64,000 nt of DNA from Clostridiales bacterium (GTDB lineage Bacteria > Bacillota > Clostridia > Lachnospirales > Lachnospiraceae). The notes under the pieces were generated by a model. That model was not told the origin of the DNA, did not search any database, and saw nothing but the letters and a program-made list of their open reading frames with translations. The stretch covers positions 1 to 64,000 of the forward strand of contig JAGZJZ010000029.1 of the NCBI GenBank assembly GCA_018365455.1. Direction: 5' to 3'. A program made the position numbers and the translations under genes. Of the stretch, positions 53,675 to 63,315 are shown piece after piece. Each line of letters starts with the position of its first letter. The stretch's first letter is position 1.

Positions 53675-53747
53675 AGTTTGCAGTACCGCAGACCCGTCAG
53701 CGGTATGCAGGGGTTAAAAATGAAAAAGACAGAAACAGAGGATATTT

Positions 53748-55148
53748 ATGAATTTACCAAAAGCGTTTATAGAGAAAATGAAAACAATACTTGGAGACGA
53801 GTTTGATGATTTTATGAAAAGTTATGAGGCACCCCGTAATTTTGGACTGCGCGTCAATACAGCAAAACTCTCTGCCGAAGAATTTGAGCGGATTGCGCCC
53901 TTTCATCTGACACAGATTCCCTGGGTGGAAAACGGATATTATTATGAGGAGCAGGACGCACCGGCAAGACATCCATTTTATTATGCAGGCATGTATTATC
54001 TGCAGGAGCCAAGTGCTATGACTCCAGCATCAAGGCTCCAAGTTCTGCCGGGAGAAAAAGTGCTGGATCTGTGTGCGGCGCCTGGGGGAAAAGCCACTGA
54101 ACTGGGGGCAAAGCTCAGAGGAGAAGGGCTTTTGGTTGCCAATGATATCAGTGCGTCAAGGGCAAAAGCACTATTGAAAAATGTGGAGGTATTTGGGATT
54201 CCAAATTCTTTTATCACAAATGAAATACCAGGAAAGCTGTCAGGGCAGTTTGAGGAGTTCTTTGACAAAATCCTGGTGGATGCCCCCTGTTCCGGTGAAG
54301 GAATGTTCCGTAAGGATCCGGCAGTGGCAAAAGTTTGGGATAAAGAGAAACCGCTGCTCTGCGCAAAACAGCAGAAAGAAATCATTATGCAGGCTGCAAA
54401 GATGCTTCGTCCGGGAGGCCAGCTTCTGTATTCTACCTGCACCTTTTCTCCGGAAGAAAACGAAGAAGTGATTCAGTATCTTCTGTCTGTCTCCCCGGAG
54501 TTTGAGATCCGGGAGATGCCGGGATATGAAGGTTTTTCAGAAGGGCGTCCGGATTTGGTGAAGGATGGGGGACATCCTGATCTTAGAAAATGTATCCGGA
54601 TATGGCCGCATAAAATGTCAGGAGAAGGTCATTTTATTGCGCTCTTAAGCAAAGGAAAACCAACTGGAACAGATACAGACAGGGAGCACGTGAAAACGCC
54701 CGGCGTAAAGTTAAAAATAGCGAAGGCAGACCTCATGATTCTGGATGATTTTCTGAAAGATATCTCAATGGATATGGATATGAATGATGTTGAGGTCCGA
54801 AAAGGCCAGGTATATTATGTGCCGAAATTACTGGGAGAACGGAAAGGCCTGACATTCCTGAGGAACGGACTTTACCTTGGGGAACTGAAGAAAGACCGCT
54901 TTGAACCCAGCCAATCTTTTGCTATGGCGCTGGGGAAAGGGCAGTATGTTTCCTGCGTGAATTTAAACTGGTCAGACAGCCGGGTAGGAAAATATCTGCG
55001 GGGGGAGACCATTTACGTGGATGATCTGCAAGTGAAGCACAGCAAAGGTTGGCAGTTGGTCTGTATCAGCGGATTTCCCCTGGGGTGGGGCAAACTGGTT
55101 AATGGGACTCTGAAAAATAAATATCATCCGGGATGGAGGATGAAGTAA
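53748..55148 (+). CDS. RsmF/RsmB-like rRNA (cytosine-C5) methyltransferase
   Basis: The 466-residue protein has a SAM-binding Rossmann core with VLDLCAAPGGKATELGA and the two NOL1/NOP2/Sun catalytic cysteines, one in DAPCSGEGMFRKDP and the second in YSTCTFSPEENE. An N-terminal RNA-binding part (about 1-90) and a C-terminal RsmF-like domain (about 300-466, with FLRNGLYLGELKKDRFEPS) flank it. It should methylate a cytosine of 16S rRNA. It begins behind GAGGATAT. Terminator follows. The exact target base is not readable here. Confidence 0.93.
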   Translation: MNLPKAFIEKMKTILGDEFDDFMKSYEAPRNFGLRVNTAKLSAEEFERIAPFHLTQIPWVENGYYYEEQDAPARHPFYYAGMYYLQEPSAMTPASRLQVLPGEKVLDLCAAPGGKATELGAKLRGEGLLVANDISASRAKALLKNVEVFGIPNSFITNEIPGKLSGQFEEFFDKILVDAPCSGEGMFRKDPAVAKVWDKEKPLLCAKQQKEIIMQAAKMLRPGGQLLYSTCTFSPEENEEVIQYLLSVSPEFEIREMPGYEGFSEGRPDLVKDGGHPDLRKCIRIWPHKMSGEGHFIALLSKGKPTGTDTDREHVKTPGVKLKIAKADLMILDDFLKDISMDMDMNDVEVRKGQVYYVPKLLGERKGLTFLRNGLYLGELKKDRFEPSQSFAMALGKGQYVSCVNLNWSDSRVGKYLRGETIYVDDLQVKHSKGWQLVCISGFPLGWGKLVNGTLKNKYHPGWRMK

Positions 55149-55157
55149 AGCAACAGG

Positions 55158-55199
55158 AAAGGTACTGTATGGTTAAGAGCCGCGCAGTGCCTTTTTTTT
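55158..55199 (+). terminator. Terminator after the RNA methyltransferase gene
   Basis: AAAGGTACTG pairs with CAGTGCCTTT around a loop of about 16 bases and runs into eight T. Confidence 0.85.
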
Positions 55200-55342
55200 G
55201 CCTCTTTCGGCTGTGATTTGTAATCATAAAATATAATACAAAAATCGTAAAAAAACATCTTTTTAATCAAAATTCCCACAAAATATCCAATAATATCGTA
55301 ATCAATGCAAAAATTATTAAACTCAAGTAAAAGACAAATTTG

Positions 55343-55411
55343 TTACAATATCTTTATAGCTGCAGATAATCAAATTTAGTGCCGACTGGCGTAATTACGC
55401 CAGTTGGCACT
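55343..55411 (+). promoter_or_regulatory. Promoter and 5' palindrome of the giant GH43 gene
   Basis: TTACAA (55343-55348) and GATAAT (55365-55370) are 16 bp apart, so the transcript should start near 55377. A 34-bp near-perfect palindrome follows at 55378-55411 (AGTGCCGACTGGCGTAA with its complement, one mismatch). It would form the first bases of the mRNA, as a 5' stabilising hairpin or an operator. Confidence 0.6.
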
Positions 55412-55433
55412 AGCAGAAAAGGAGACAGGTTTT

Positions 55434-58400
55434 ATGAGGAAAAAGTTGTATGCGAAACAAATGGTAGCGGCTTCACTGGCCGCTGCGATGGTTGTTACCA
55501 GTATTCCCGTAAATGTAATGGCTGAAGAAATGCCGGACAGTACGGAAAAGAAGATGATTGCCAATTTCACCTTCGATGGTGAGGCGCCCTTATCAGGAGA
55601 AGGAGCCACGGCAGTTCTTATGCGGGATTATTCACTGGTTGATATGGAAAACGGGGGAAGAGCGTTAAGACTTGCTTCATCAACCAAAGACTGGCTGAAT
55701 GTAACTAAACAAGACGGAACCCCTTTACTGGCAGGGAAAGAGAATATTACCATTTCCTATGACAGCTTGGACGATGCGGATTCGGCAAACAGGGGCTGGG
55801 CTTTTTTTGCTGCACCGAATACTAATGAGCAAAAATACCAGCAGGAACATTATCTGGGCATAATGGACAAACAGACAGGCCTTGGAGTGGAACGTTATAA
55901 TAATAACGGCAAGAGACCGGGTAATAATATGTCTTCAGCATCTTCCTCTGATTGGAAGCATATTGACCTGGTGGTAACGGAGACGGAAACCATACTCTAT
56001 GTAAATGGTGTGGAAACCGCAAGGCAGGTGAGTACCTACAAGCTTTCTGATATATTGGGAACAGAAGGCGGAGTGATACAGATTGGAAAAGGCAACTGGG
56101 AAAAAGGGGAATACTACAGTGGACTGCTGGATAACTTTAAAATCTATGATGGTGCGCTGACAGAGGAACAGATTGCAGATACGTCCAAAGCAGCCGATGT
56201 GGGACTTTTAGCAGATTTCACATTTGATGACTATGAAACCGGATTTACCGGGGGTGAGGCTTCTGCAGCAGGAGCACTGTTTACAGATCATGGAAGTGAA
56301 TCACAGGATATGGCACTGAGTCTGGATGGAGGCAGAAGCCGAAGCTGGCTGAGTATTACACAGGATGATGATACCTCCCTGTTAAAGGGACTGGAGGAGG
56401 TTACCATTTCCTATGACAGCAAGGCTGGGACAACCGGAAACGGATGGGCTGTATTCGCCGCTCAAAGCGGGGATGCGCAGACTCCAAACTATGAAAAGTA
56501 TCTTGGTGTTATTGATAAAACGGACAGCATGAAGATCGAACGTTTTTATAATGAAGGAACCAGACCGGGCAATGACGTTCTGGGCACCTCTTCAGCAGAG
56601 TGGAAGCATGTGGATCTGGTTATTCAGGAAAATGCCACGACCCTCTACGTGGATGGTGTTAAAAGTGAAAATACCAGCTCCTATAAGCTATCCGATATAT
56701 TAGGAGCAGATGGCGGAGTACTACAGGTTGGAAAAGCAAACTGGGGCAGCGGAGAATACTTCGGAGGTCAGATCGATAATATCCAGATTTACAATTATGC
56801 CAGAACCGAAGACGAGATCAAGGACCAGGTAACGGTTATTTACAAGGCAGGCAGCAATGGTACTCTTCAGGGAGTGACAGAAGAGAAGATCCCAAGAGGC
56901 GGCAGCACGTCCGGTGTGGAGGCCGTTGCAGACGAGGGATACCATTTTAAACAGTGGAGTGATGGCATTACCGACGCGGTGAGAAAAGACGAAAATGTAA
57001 CCGAAAGTTTTGAAGTAACTGCCATGTTTGAAAAGGATGAGGAGATAGCAGATGAGAATCTAATTGCCGCCTTTACCTTTGATGACGAAGAAAACGGATT
57101 TGCAGGAGCAGGAGCGAAAGCGACGGTAAATGGAACTCCGATACTGGAAGACAGCTATGATAATGCCGGGAAGGCAATGTCCATAAGCAGTGCCAACTGG
57201 TTCAGCATTGCAAAAGAGGATGAAACACCTCTCTTAAAAGGACTGGATGAGATTACTATATCCTATGACAGTAAAGCATCCGGCGGCGGAAACGGATGGG
57301 CATTTTATGCAGCACCAAACCTGAATGCCCAGGTAGGAACGCCTGCAAATGAACGATATCTTGGAATTATGGATAAAGCTTCAGGTCTTACGGTAGAGCG
57401 TTATAACAATACCGGAAAGAGACCTGGAAATAATATTTCCGCCGGATCATCCGACCAATGGAAGCATGTGGATCTGGTTGTTACAGAAAGTACTTCTACC
57501 CTCTATGTAAATGGAGAAAAAGTGGGAGATCAGACCAGTACTTATAAGCTGAGCGATATCCTGGGCGAAAGCGGCGGAATTATTCAGATCGGTAAGGCGA
57601 ACTGGGGCAGCGGAGAATATTATCAGGGACTCATTGATAATGTCAAGATTTACAATACGGCAAAATCCTCCGAATATATCAAAGAACATACCACAATTAA
57701 AAATCCGGAACCAGTTAAGCCTGTTGCACCGGATGTAGTGGAAGACGGCGGTTTACTGGTGCAGTACGATATGAGTGTAATCGAAGACGGGAAGCTGAAG
57801 GACGTCAGCGGGCTTGGAAATGATGCAAATGCAGTTGGCATGACACAGGAAAATATTCTGGTAGTGGAAGACGTTCCGGCGCTGAACTTTACAGGTAATA
57901 AAAGCCAGTACATAGAGCTTCCCATGATGGAAGGTGTCATGGATGAGGAATTTACCATTGAGACGACAGTCAGTTCTTTAAGTGGTGCATATCACTGGCT
58001 CTGGTGCCTTGGTTCTAAGGTAAAAGGAACCGGCAACAATTATCTCTATGTAGATCCCTGCTATAGTAATGGTTATGTTAGGGGAGGAATCAAAGGAGAA
58101 ACAGAGGAACGGATCTTTGGCGGCTGCCATAGTCTTCCAAAAGACGGCTCCTATGGAACAATTACGATTACTTATAAGGATAAAGTCCTGTCCTATTATC
58201 TGGATGGAGCAATTATCACAACTTTTAAATTTGATACCAGTGTAAAGGAAATACTGGAAAATGGAACAGAAAATAACATCATGGGTTATATCGGACGTTC
58301 TCTCTGGTCAGCAGATCCTGGTTTGAAAGCCAAAGTAGCAGACTTTAAAATCTATGATAAGGCACTGACAGAGGAACAGATCTCAGGAACAGCCAGCCGC

Positions 58401-61400
58401 GACGACAGCGCAAAAGTAGCGGCAGCCAAAGAAGCATTGAATATTCCAAATGCAGACGATGTACGCGGCAATATTACACTTCAGGATGAGCTGGAAGGTG
58501 CGGTGATTACATGGAGCAGCAGCATGGAAGATGTAATTACTTCGAAAGAACAGAGCCAGGGCGATACCGTTACGCCTGCCGGTGTAGTTACCAGAGGGGG
58601 CGAAGACCAGAAGGTTACACTGACAGCACAGATCACAAGCGGTAACGAGACGGATAGCAAAACATTCGAGCTGACTGTAAAAAAATCTGTGGAGCAGGAT
58701 CCCTATGTGGCATATTTGTTTGGCAGTTTTACCGGAACAGAGGGCAAAGATTCCGATGAGCAGATTTATTTTGCATCCAGCAAGGATGGATATTTCTATA
58801 AGGATTTAAATGATTGTAAACCGATATTAACAAGTACAGTAGGTGAAAAGGGAGTCCGTGATCCGTTTATAATGCGTTCCGCAGAAGGAGACAGGTTCTA
58901 CATGCTGGCAACGGATTTAAGTATTTACCACCGAGGAGGCTGGGGCGCAGCAATGGCTACTACCACCGGAAGCCGGGATTTAATTATCTGGGAATCTACC
59001 GACCTGGTAAACTGGTCAGAACCACGTGCAGTCACCGTATCTTCTCCAACAGGAGGATGTGCATGGGCACCGGAAGCCATTTATGACGAGACAACAGGCG
59101 AATATGTAGTATACTGGGCAACCAATGATATGACAGATGACATCGGGGACGGCGTTCTTCAGATTTATTATGCGAAGACCAGAGACTTTGTCACGTTCAC
59201 GGAAGCAGAAGAATATATCACACGTGGCGCAGGTCAGTCCATTATTGATACCACCATGATTAAAGGCAATGACGGTTATTATTACCGTGCATCTGCAGAC
59301 GGACAGATCACACTGGAAAGAAGTACTTCAATCTTTGGTAACTGGGAAGTTGTAACGAATCTGAACAGCCTTGGTTTAGGCGGAGATATGACCGGCAGAA
59401 AACTGGAAGGTCCTGAGCTGTTTAAATTTAATGACGGCACAACCTTTGGCTTGTATACTGACCAGTTTGCAGAAGGAAAGGGATATCTTCCGGTCATCAC
59501 TTCCGATTTAAGTGATACAACCGGAAAGGCATGGAAGAAATTAGCGTCGGATGAGTATTCTTTTGATACCCTGAAAAAACGCCATGGAACCATCCTGAAT
59601 CTGACCCAGAAAGAGTATGATGCAGTCATGAAGGCATACGGGAAACCAGAAGCTGAGGATGACGAAGATGCAGCAGTAACAGAACCATTTGCATATTATC
59701 CGCTGACCAATGATTTAAAAGACGGTACAGAAAATGGATTTGACGGTACGCTCACAGGCGAGGCTGAATTTGCTGTTAAAGATAAAGGGGGTATTGTATT
59801 CCCGGCTGGAACGGCAACTGCAGGTAAAAACTATGTGAAGCTGGATGACGGCATTCTTACAAAACTGCAGGATGCAAAAGAATTAACCGTTTCGGCATGG
59901 GTTCGTAATGATGTAACCAATACGAACTCCAATGACCGCTCTACTGTATTTGCTTTTGGAAGCGATGAGAAAAACGGATATGCGTTCTCCACGCTGAACT
60001 GGGCAAGTGCCAGAACAACATTTATGCTAAACGGCAAAGAAGCCGGAGGGGCATGGGGAGACAAAGATAGCACCAGTATTCTGGGGGATACGCCGGGAAA
60101 TCAAAAATCACCTCTTGGATCCTGGTATCAGATTGCTATGACAATCCGGGATGTAACCGGTGCAGATGGAACACCTGCAACAACACTGAAGTACTACATG
60201 AATGGAGAATTGTTATGTACGGCAACGACACCTGCATCCATCTCCAGTCTGGGAACACTTACCTATGCTTATATTGGAACCGGAAATAACGATTCCTATA
60301 AAGATTTCCAGGGCGGAATCCGGGAAGTAAAATTCGTGGAATCGATATTGTCCGGAAAGCAGATAAAAGAAAGATATGAGCAGGAAGATGCAAAATACCA
60401 GAAAACGGATGCTGAGATTGTAGCAGAAGTAAAAGAATCTCTGACCATTCCAAATGCGGATGCGGTACTTGGCAATGTTACGCTGCCGACAGAAAAGGAT
60501 GGCACCAAAATCAGCTGGACAAGTTCGGATGAGCAGACAGTCAGTGCAAAAGAAACAGTAAATGAAAACTATGACAATACCCCGGCAGGTGTGGTTACCA
60601 GGGGGGAAAAAGATAAAAACGTCGTTCTGACGGCTGTGATCTCCAAAGGAGAAGCACAGGATACAAAGGAAATTACCGTAACCGTAAAGGCAAAATCCAA
60701 TATAACAGAAGATGATTTTGAAGCTTATGTATTTGCTTATTTTAAGGGCGAGGGATCTCCAACAGGTGAACAGATCTACTTTGCTACCAGTGAAGACGGT
60801 CTGCACTGGAAGGACATGAATGATGGGGAACCAGTGCTCAAATCGGAACTGGGAGAAAAAGGACTTCGTGATCCATTTATTATCCGTTCACCGGAAGGAG
60901 ACAAATTCTATCTGATTGCAACCGATCTGAAGATTAACGGCGGCAATGGCTGGGGAGCTGCACAGAATTCCGGAAGCCAGAGCATAATGGTTTGGGAATC
61001 AACGGATATGGTGAATTGGTCCAATCAGCGTATGGCAAAGGTTGCATTGGATGATGCAGGCTGCACCTGGGCACCGGAAGCTTTTTATGATGAGAAGACG
61101 GGAGAATATATCGTATTCTGGGCATCCAAGACCAGCGCAGATAACTATGGGGTACAGAGAGTGTACTACAGCAAGACCAGAGACTTCTACAGCTTTACAG
61201 AACCGGAGCTGTGGATAGAGCTTGAGAATACCGAAGGAAATGCAATCAGCGTTATTGACACATCCGTGATCTCCGTCATGGAAAATGATAAGAAGGTATA
61301 CTACCGTTTCTCCAAAAATGAAGCCGGAGAAGATCATGATGTAAAGGGCGGCAACGGAAAATATACAATCGTCGAAAAGAGTGACTCCTTACTGGGCGGC

Positions 61401-63176
61401 TGGACAGAAGTAACCTCTTTAAAAGACCAGCGGTATGTAGAAGGCGGAACCTGTTTTAAATTCAATGGAGAGGACAAGTGGTGCCTGCTTCTGGATGACT
61501 TTGGGGGAGTGGGATATTACCCCATGATTACAACGGATCTTGGCAGCGGAGAGTTTACCAGACTGGATAGCAGCAAGTATTCCTTCCCGTCCACTATGCG
61601 CCATGGTACCGTTATGTCGCTGACACGTCAGGAGTACGATGCTATTCAGAAAAAGTGGAACGATGAAGCAGCAGAAAACACGGAACCGGAAGAAGAAAAT
61701 GCAGTACTGAAATACAGCTTTGAGGATGTTACCGGCAGCGATATTATAAAAGATGATTCCGGAAAAGGCCGTGACGGCAAGATCTATGGAAATGCCGCTT
61801 ATGTAGAGGACCAGGAAAAAGGAAACGTCCTGTATCTAAGTGGTACCAAAGGAACCTATGCAGAACTGCCTCAGGGATTCTTTGACGGCAGAAATAAGAT
61901 GACCATTTCCATGGATGTAAAAGCGGAAATGGTAGACGGAAGTTACTTTACATTTGGAATTGGTAAGAACAGTAACCGATATCTTTTCTTAAAAACACAG
62001 AATACGCAGTCCAGAGTATCGCTGACAACCGGATCTTATGGTTCGGAACAAACCGCAAGCGGAACAACATCTGCCATCAAAGGCAAGTGGATGAATATTA
62101 CCATGGTGGTAACACCGGAAAAAATTACAATCTACAAAGATGGAAAGCTATTAGGTGAAAAGAAAGTCACGGTTAAGATGACGGAGCTGGGTACTAACCT
62201 GTTTGCTTATCTGGGCAAGTCATTTTATAGTGGAGACAATTATTTCAAAGGATACTTTGATAACATTGAAGTATACAACCGCGCAATGGAAGCAAAAGAA
62301 GTTGCGGACAAGTATGGGGCAAAACCGGAAACAGAGAAATTTACCATTACTTATATAGCAGGCGAACATGGCAAAATTACAGGTACCGCTTCTCAGACAC
62401 TGGAAAAAGGAACCCTGGGAACCAAAGTTGAAGCTGTGGCTGATCCGGGATATGAATTCAGTAAATGGAGTGACGGCAGCACTCAGGCGGCACGTACCGA
62501 TCTGGCTGAAAAAGATGTTACATATACGGCATACTTTGAAAAAACTCAGGTAACACCGCCTACCGATGAACCGGAGACAGAAACGCCGCCGACTGAAAAG
62601 CCGTCTGAGCCATCTACGGAAAAACCATCACAGCCATCCACAGAAAAGCCATCACAGCCATCTACGGAAAAGCCGGCAAAACCTGTGGCAAAGAGTGTAA
62701 AGATCAACAAAAAGAAAATAACAATCGGGCTGAAAGAAAAAGTAACCTTAAAAGCTACCGTATATCCAAAAGGAGCTTCCCAGAAAGTAACCTGGTCCTC
62801 CAGCAAGAAATCAGTAGTAAAAGTAAACAGTAAGGGTCAGATTGAAGGAAAGAAAACAGGAAAAGCAACGATAACGGTTAAAACAGCGAACAAGAAAACT
62901 TACAAGTGTACGGTAACAGTTCGTAAAGCTCCAAGTAAAATTTCTTTGAATACTTACAAAAAGAAATTAAAAGCAGGAAAGAGTTTCCAGATAAAAGTAA
63001 ACCTTCCATCCAAGACGGCAAGCTACAAGATCCGGTACTCTTCCAACAGAAAATCCGTTGCAGCTGTTTCTTCCAGCGGTAAGATTACAGCCAAGAAAAA
63101 AGGAACAGCAACCATTACAGTAAAAGCATTTAACGGAAAGTATAAGACAATAAAAATCCAGGTAGTAAAAAAATAA
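55434..63176 (+). CDS. Giant secreted protein with two GH43-like and six LamG-like domains
   Basis: The 2580-residue protein has a signal peptide (MRKKLYAKQMVAASLAAAM, cleavage near 29). In order it shows LamG-like domains (about 42-245, 258-465, 541-742, 774-985), with an InlB-like repeat near 466-535, and an atrophied Ig domain (992-1085). A GH43-like domain (1090-1402), LamG (1415-1642), an atrophied Ig (1655-1752), a second GH43-like domain (1757-2075) and LamG (2088-2292) follow. An InlB-like repeat, a Pro/Thr linker with EKPSQPST repeats, and two Big_2 Ig domains end it. The GH43 modules keep RDPFI, APEA and the EGPE/EGG acid region, so both are probably active on a beta- or alpha-linked glycan. 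There is no LPXTG anchor. The start at 55434 is behind AAAAGGAG. Confidence 0.88.
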   Translation: MRKKLYAKQMVAASLAAAMVVTSIPVNVMAEEMPDSTEKKMIANFTFDGEAPLSGEGATAVLMRDYSLVDMENGGRALRLASSTKDWLNVTKQDGTPLLAGKENITISYDSLDDADSANRGWAFFAAPNTNEQKYQQEHYLGIMDKQTGLGVERYNNNGKRPGNNMSSASSSDWKHIDLVVTETETILYVNGVETARQVSTYKLSDILGTEGGVIQIGKGNWEKGEYYSGLLDNFKIYDGALTEEQIADTSKAADVGLLADFTFDDYETGFTGGEASAAGALFTDHGSESQDMALSLDGGRSRSWLSITQDDDTSLLKGLEEVTISYDSKAGTTGNGWAVFAAQSGDAQTPNYEKYLGVIDKTDSMKIERFYNEGTRPGNDVLGTSSAEWKHVDLVIQENATTLYVDGVKSENTSSYKLSDILGADGGVLQVGKANWGSGEYFGGQIDNIQIYNYARTEDEIKDQVTVIYKAGSNGTLQGVTEEKIPRGGSTSGVEAVADEGYHFKQWSDGITDAVRKDENVTESFEVTAMFEKDEEIADENLIAAFTFDDEENGFAGAGAKATVNGTPILEDSYDNAGKAMSISSANWFSIAKEDETPLLKGLDEITISYDSKASGGGNGWAFYAAPNLNAQVGTPANERYLGIMDKASGLTVERYNNTGKRPGNNISAGSSDQWKHVDLVVTESTSTLYVNGEKVGDQTSTYKLSDILGESGGIIQIGKANWGSGEYYQGLIDNVKIYNTAKSSEYIKEHTTIKNPEPVKPVAPDVVEDGGLLVQYDMSVIEDGKLKDVSGLGNDANAVGMTQENILVVEDVPALNFTGNKSQYIELPMMEGVMDEEFTIETTVSSLSGAYHWLWCLGSKVKGTGNNYLYVDPCYSNGYVRGGIKGETEERIFGGCHSLPKDGSYGTITITYKDKVLSYYLDGAIITTFKFDTSVKEILENGTENNIMGYIGRSLWSADPGLKAKVADFKIYDKALTEEQISGTASRDDSAKVAAAKEALNIPNADDVRGNITLQDELEGAVITWSSSMEDVITSKEQSQGDTVTPAGVVTRGGEDQKVTLTAQITSGNETDSKTFELTVKKSVEQDPYVAYLFGSFTGTEGKDSDEQIYFASSKDGYFYKDLNDCKPILTSTVGEKGVRDPFIMRSAEGDRFYMLATDLSIYHRGGWGAAMATTTGSRDLIIWESTDLVNWSEPRAVTVSSPTGGCAWAPEAIYDETTGEYVVYWATNDMTDDIGDGVLQIYYAKTRDFVTFTEAEEYITRGAGQSIIDTTMIKGNDGYYYRASADGQITLERSTSIFGNWEVVTNLNSLGLGGDMTGRKLEGPELFKFNDGTTFGLYTDQFAEGKGYLPVITSDLSDTTGKAWKKLASDEYSFDTLKKRHGTILNLTQKEYDAVMKAYGKPEAEDDEDAAVTEPFAYYPLTNDLKDGTENGFDGTLTGEAEFAVKDKGGIVFPAGTATAGKNYVKLDDGILTKLQDAKELTVSAWVRNDVTNTNSNDRSTVFAFGSDEKNGYAFSTLNWASARTTFMLNGKEAGGAWGDKDSTSILGDTPGNQKSPLGSWYQIAMTIRDVTGADGTPATTLKYYMNGELLCTATTPASISSLGTLTYAYIGTGNNDSYKDFQGGIREVKFVESILSGKQIKERYEQEDAKYQKTDAEIVAEVKESLTIPNADAVLGNVTLPTEKDGTKISWTSSDEQTVSAKETVNENYDNTPAGVVTRGEKDKNVVLTAVISKGEAQDTKEITVTVKAKSNITEDDFEAYVFAYFKGEGSPTGEQIYFATSEDGLHWKDMNDGEPVLKSELGEKGLRDPFIIRSPEGDKFYLIATDLKINGGNGWGAAQNSGSQSIMVWESTDMVNWSNQRMAKVALDDAGCTWAPEAFYDEKTGEYIVFWASKTSADNYGVQRVYYSKTRDFYSFTEPELWIELENTEGNAISVIDTSVISVMENDKKVYYRFSKNEAGEDHDVKGGNGKYTIVEKSDSLLGGWTEVTSLKDQRYVEGGTCFKFNGEDKWCLLLDDFGGVGYYPMITTDLGSGEFTRLDSSKYSFPSTMRHGTVMSLTRQEYDAIQKKWNDEAAENTEPEEENAVLKYSFEDVTGSDIIKDDSGKGRDGKIYGNAAYVEDQEKGNVLYLSGTKGTYAELPQGFFDGRNKMTISMDVKAEMVDGSYFTFGIGKNSNRYLFLKTQNTQSRVSLTTGSYGSEQTASGTTSAIKGKWMNITMVVTPEKITIYKDGKLLGEKKVTVKMTELGTNLFAYLGKSFYSGDNYFKGYFDNIEVYNRAMEAKEVADKYGAKPETEKFTITYIAGEHGKITGTASQTLEKGTLGTKVEAVADPGYEFSKWSDGSTQAARTDLAEKDVTYTAYFEKTQVTPPTDEPETETPPTEKPSEPSTEKPSQPSTEKPSQPSTEKPAKPVAKSVKINKKKITIGLKEKVTLKATVYPKGASQKVTWSSSKKSVVKVNSKGQIEGKKTGKATITVKTANKKTYKCTVTVRKAPSKISLNTYKKKLKAGKSFQIKVNLPSKTASYKIRYSSNRKSVAAVSSSGKITAKKKGTATITVKAFNGKYKTIKIQVVKK

Positions 63177-63199
63177 GAGACAGGTAAAAGCAGCGATGA

Positions 63200-63235
63200 C
63201 AGAATCCATAGCCGATGTAAAGGCTGTGGATTCTG
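63200..63235 (+). terminator. Hairpin after the giant GH43 gene
   Basis: CAGAATCCATAGCC pairs with GGCTGTGGATTCTG with one wobble around an eight-base loop. There is no T tract, so partial read-through into the next secreted-protein gene is likely. Confidence 0.5.
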
Positions 63236-63315
63236 TTGGATGCACAGCTTGTAAAAAGTGTCCAAACAGGATCAGGCAATAGCATTTTATAGATAGAAAA
63301 AGGAGGATAAGGTTA

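Noticed and set aside
62590..62680. 24-bp tandem repeats near the end of the giant gene
   Set aside because: They code the Pro/Thr linker (EKPSQPST units) and do not form an independent element.
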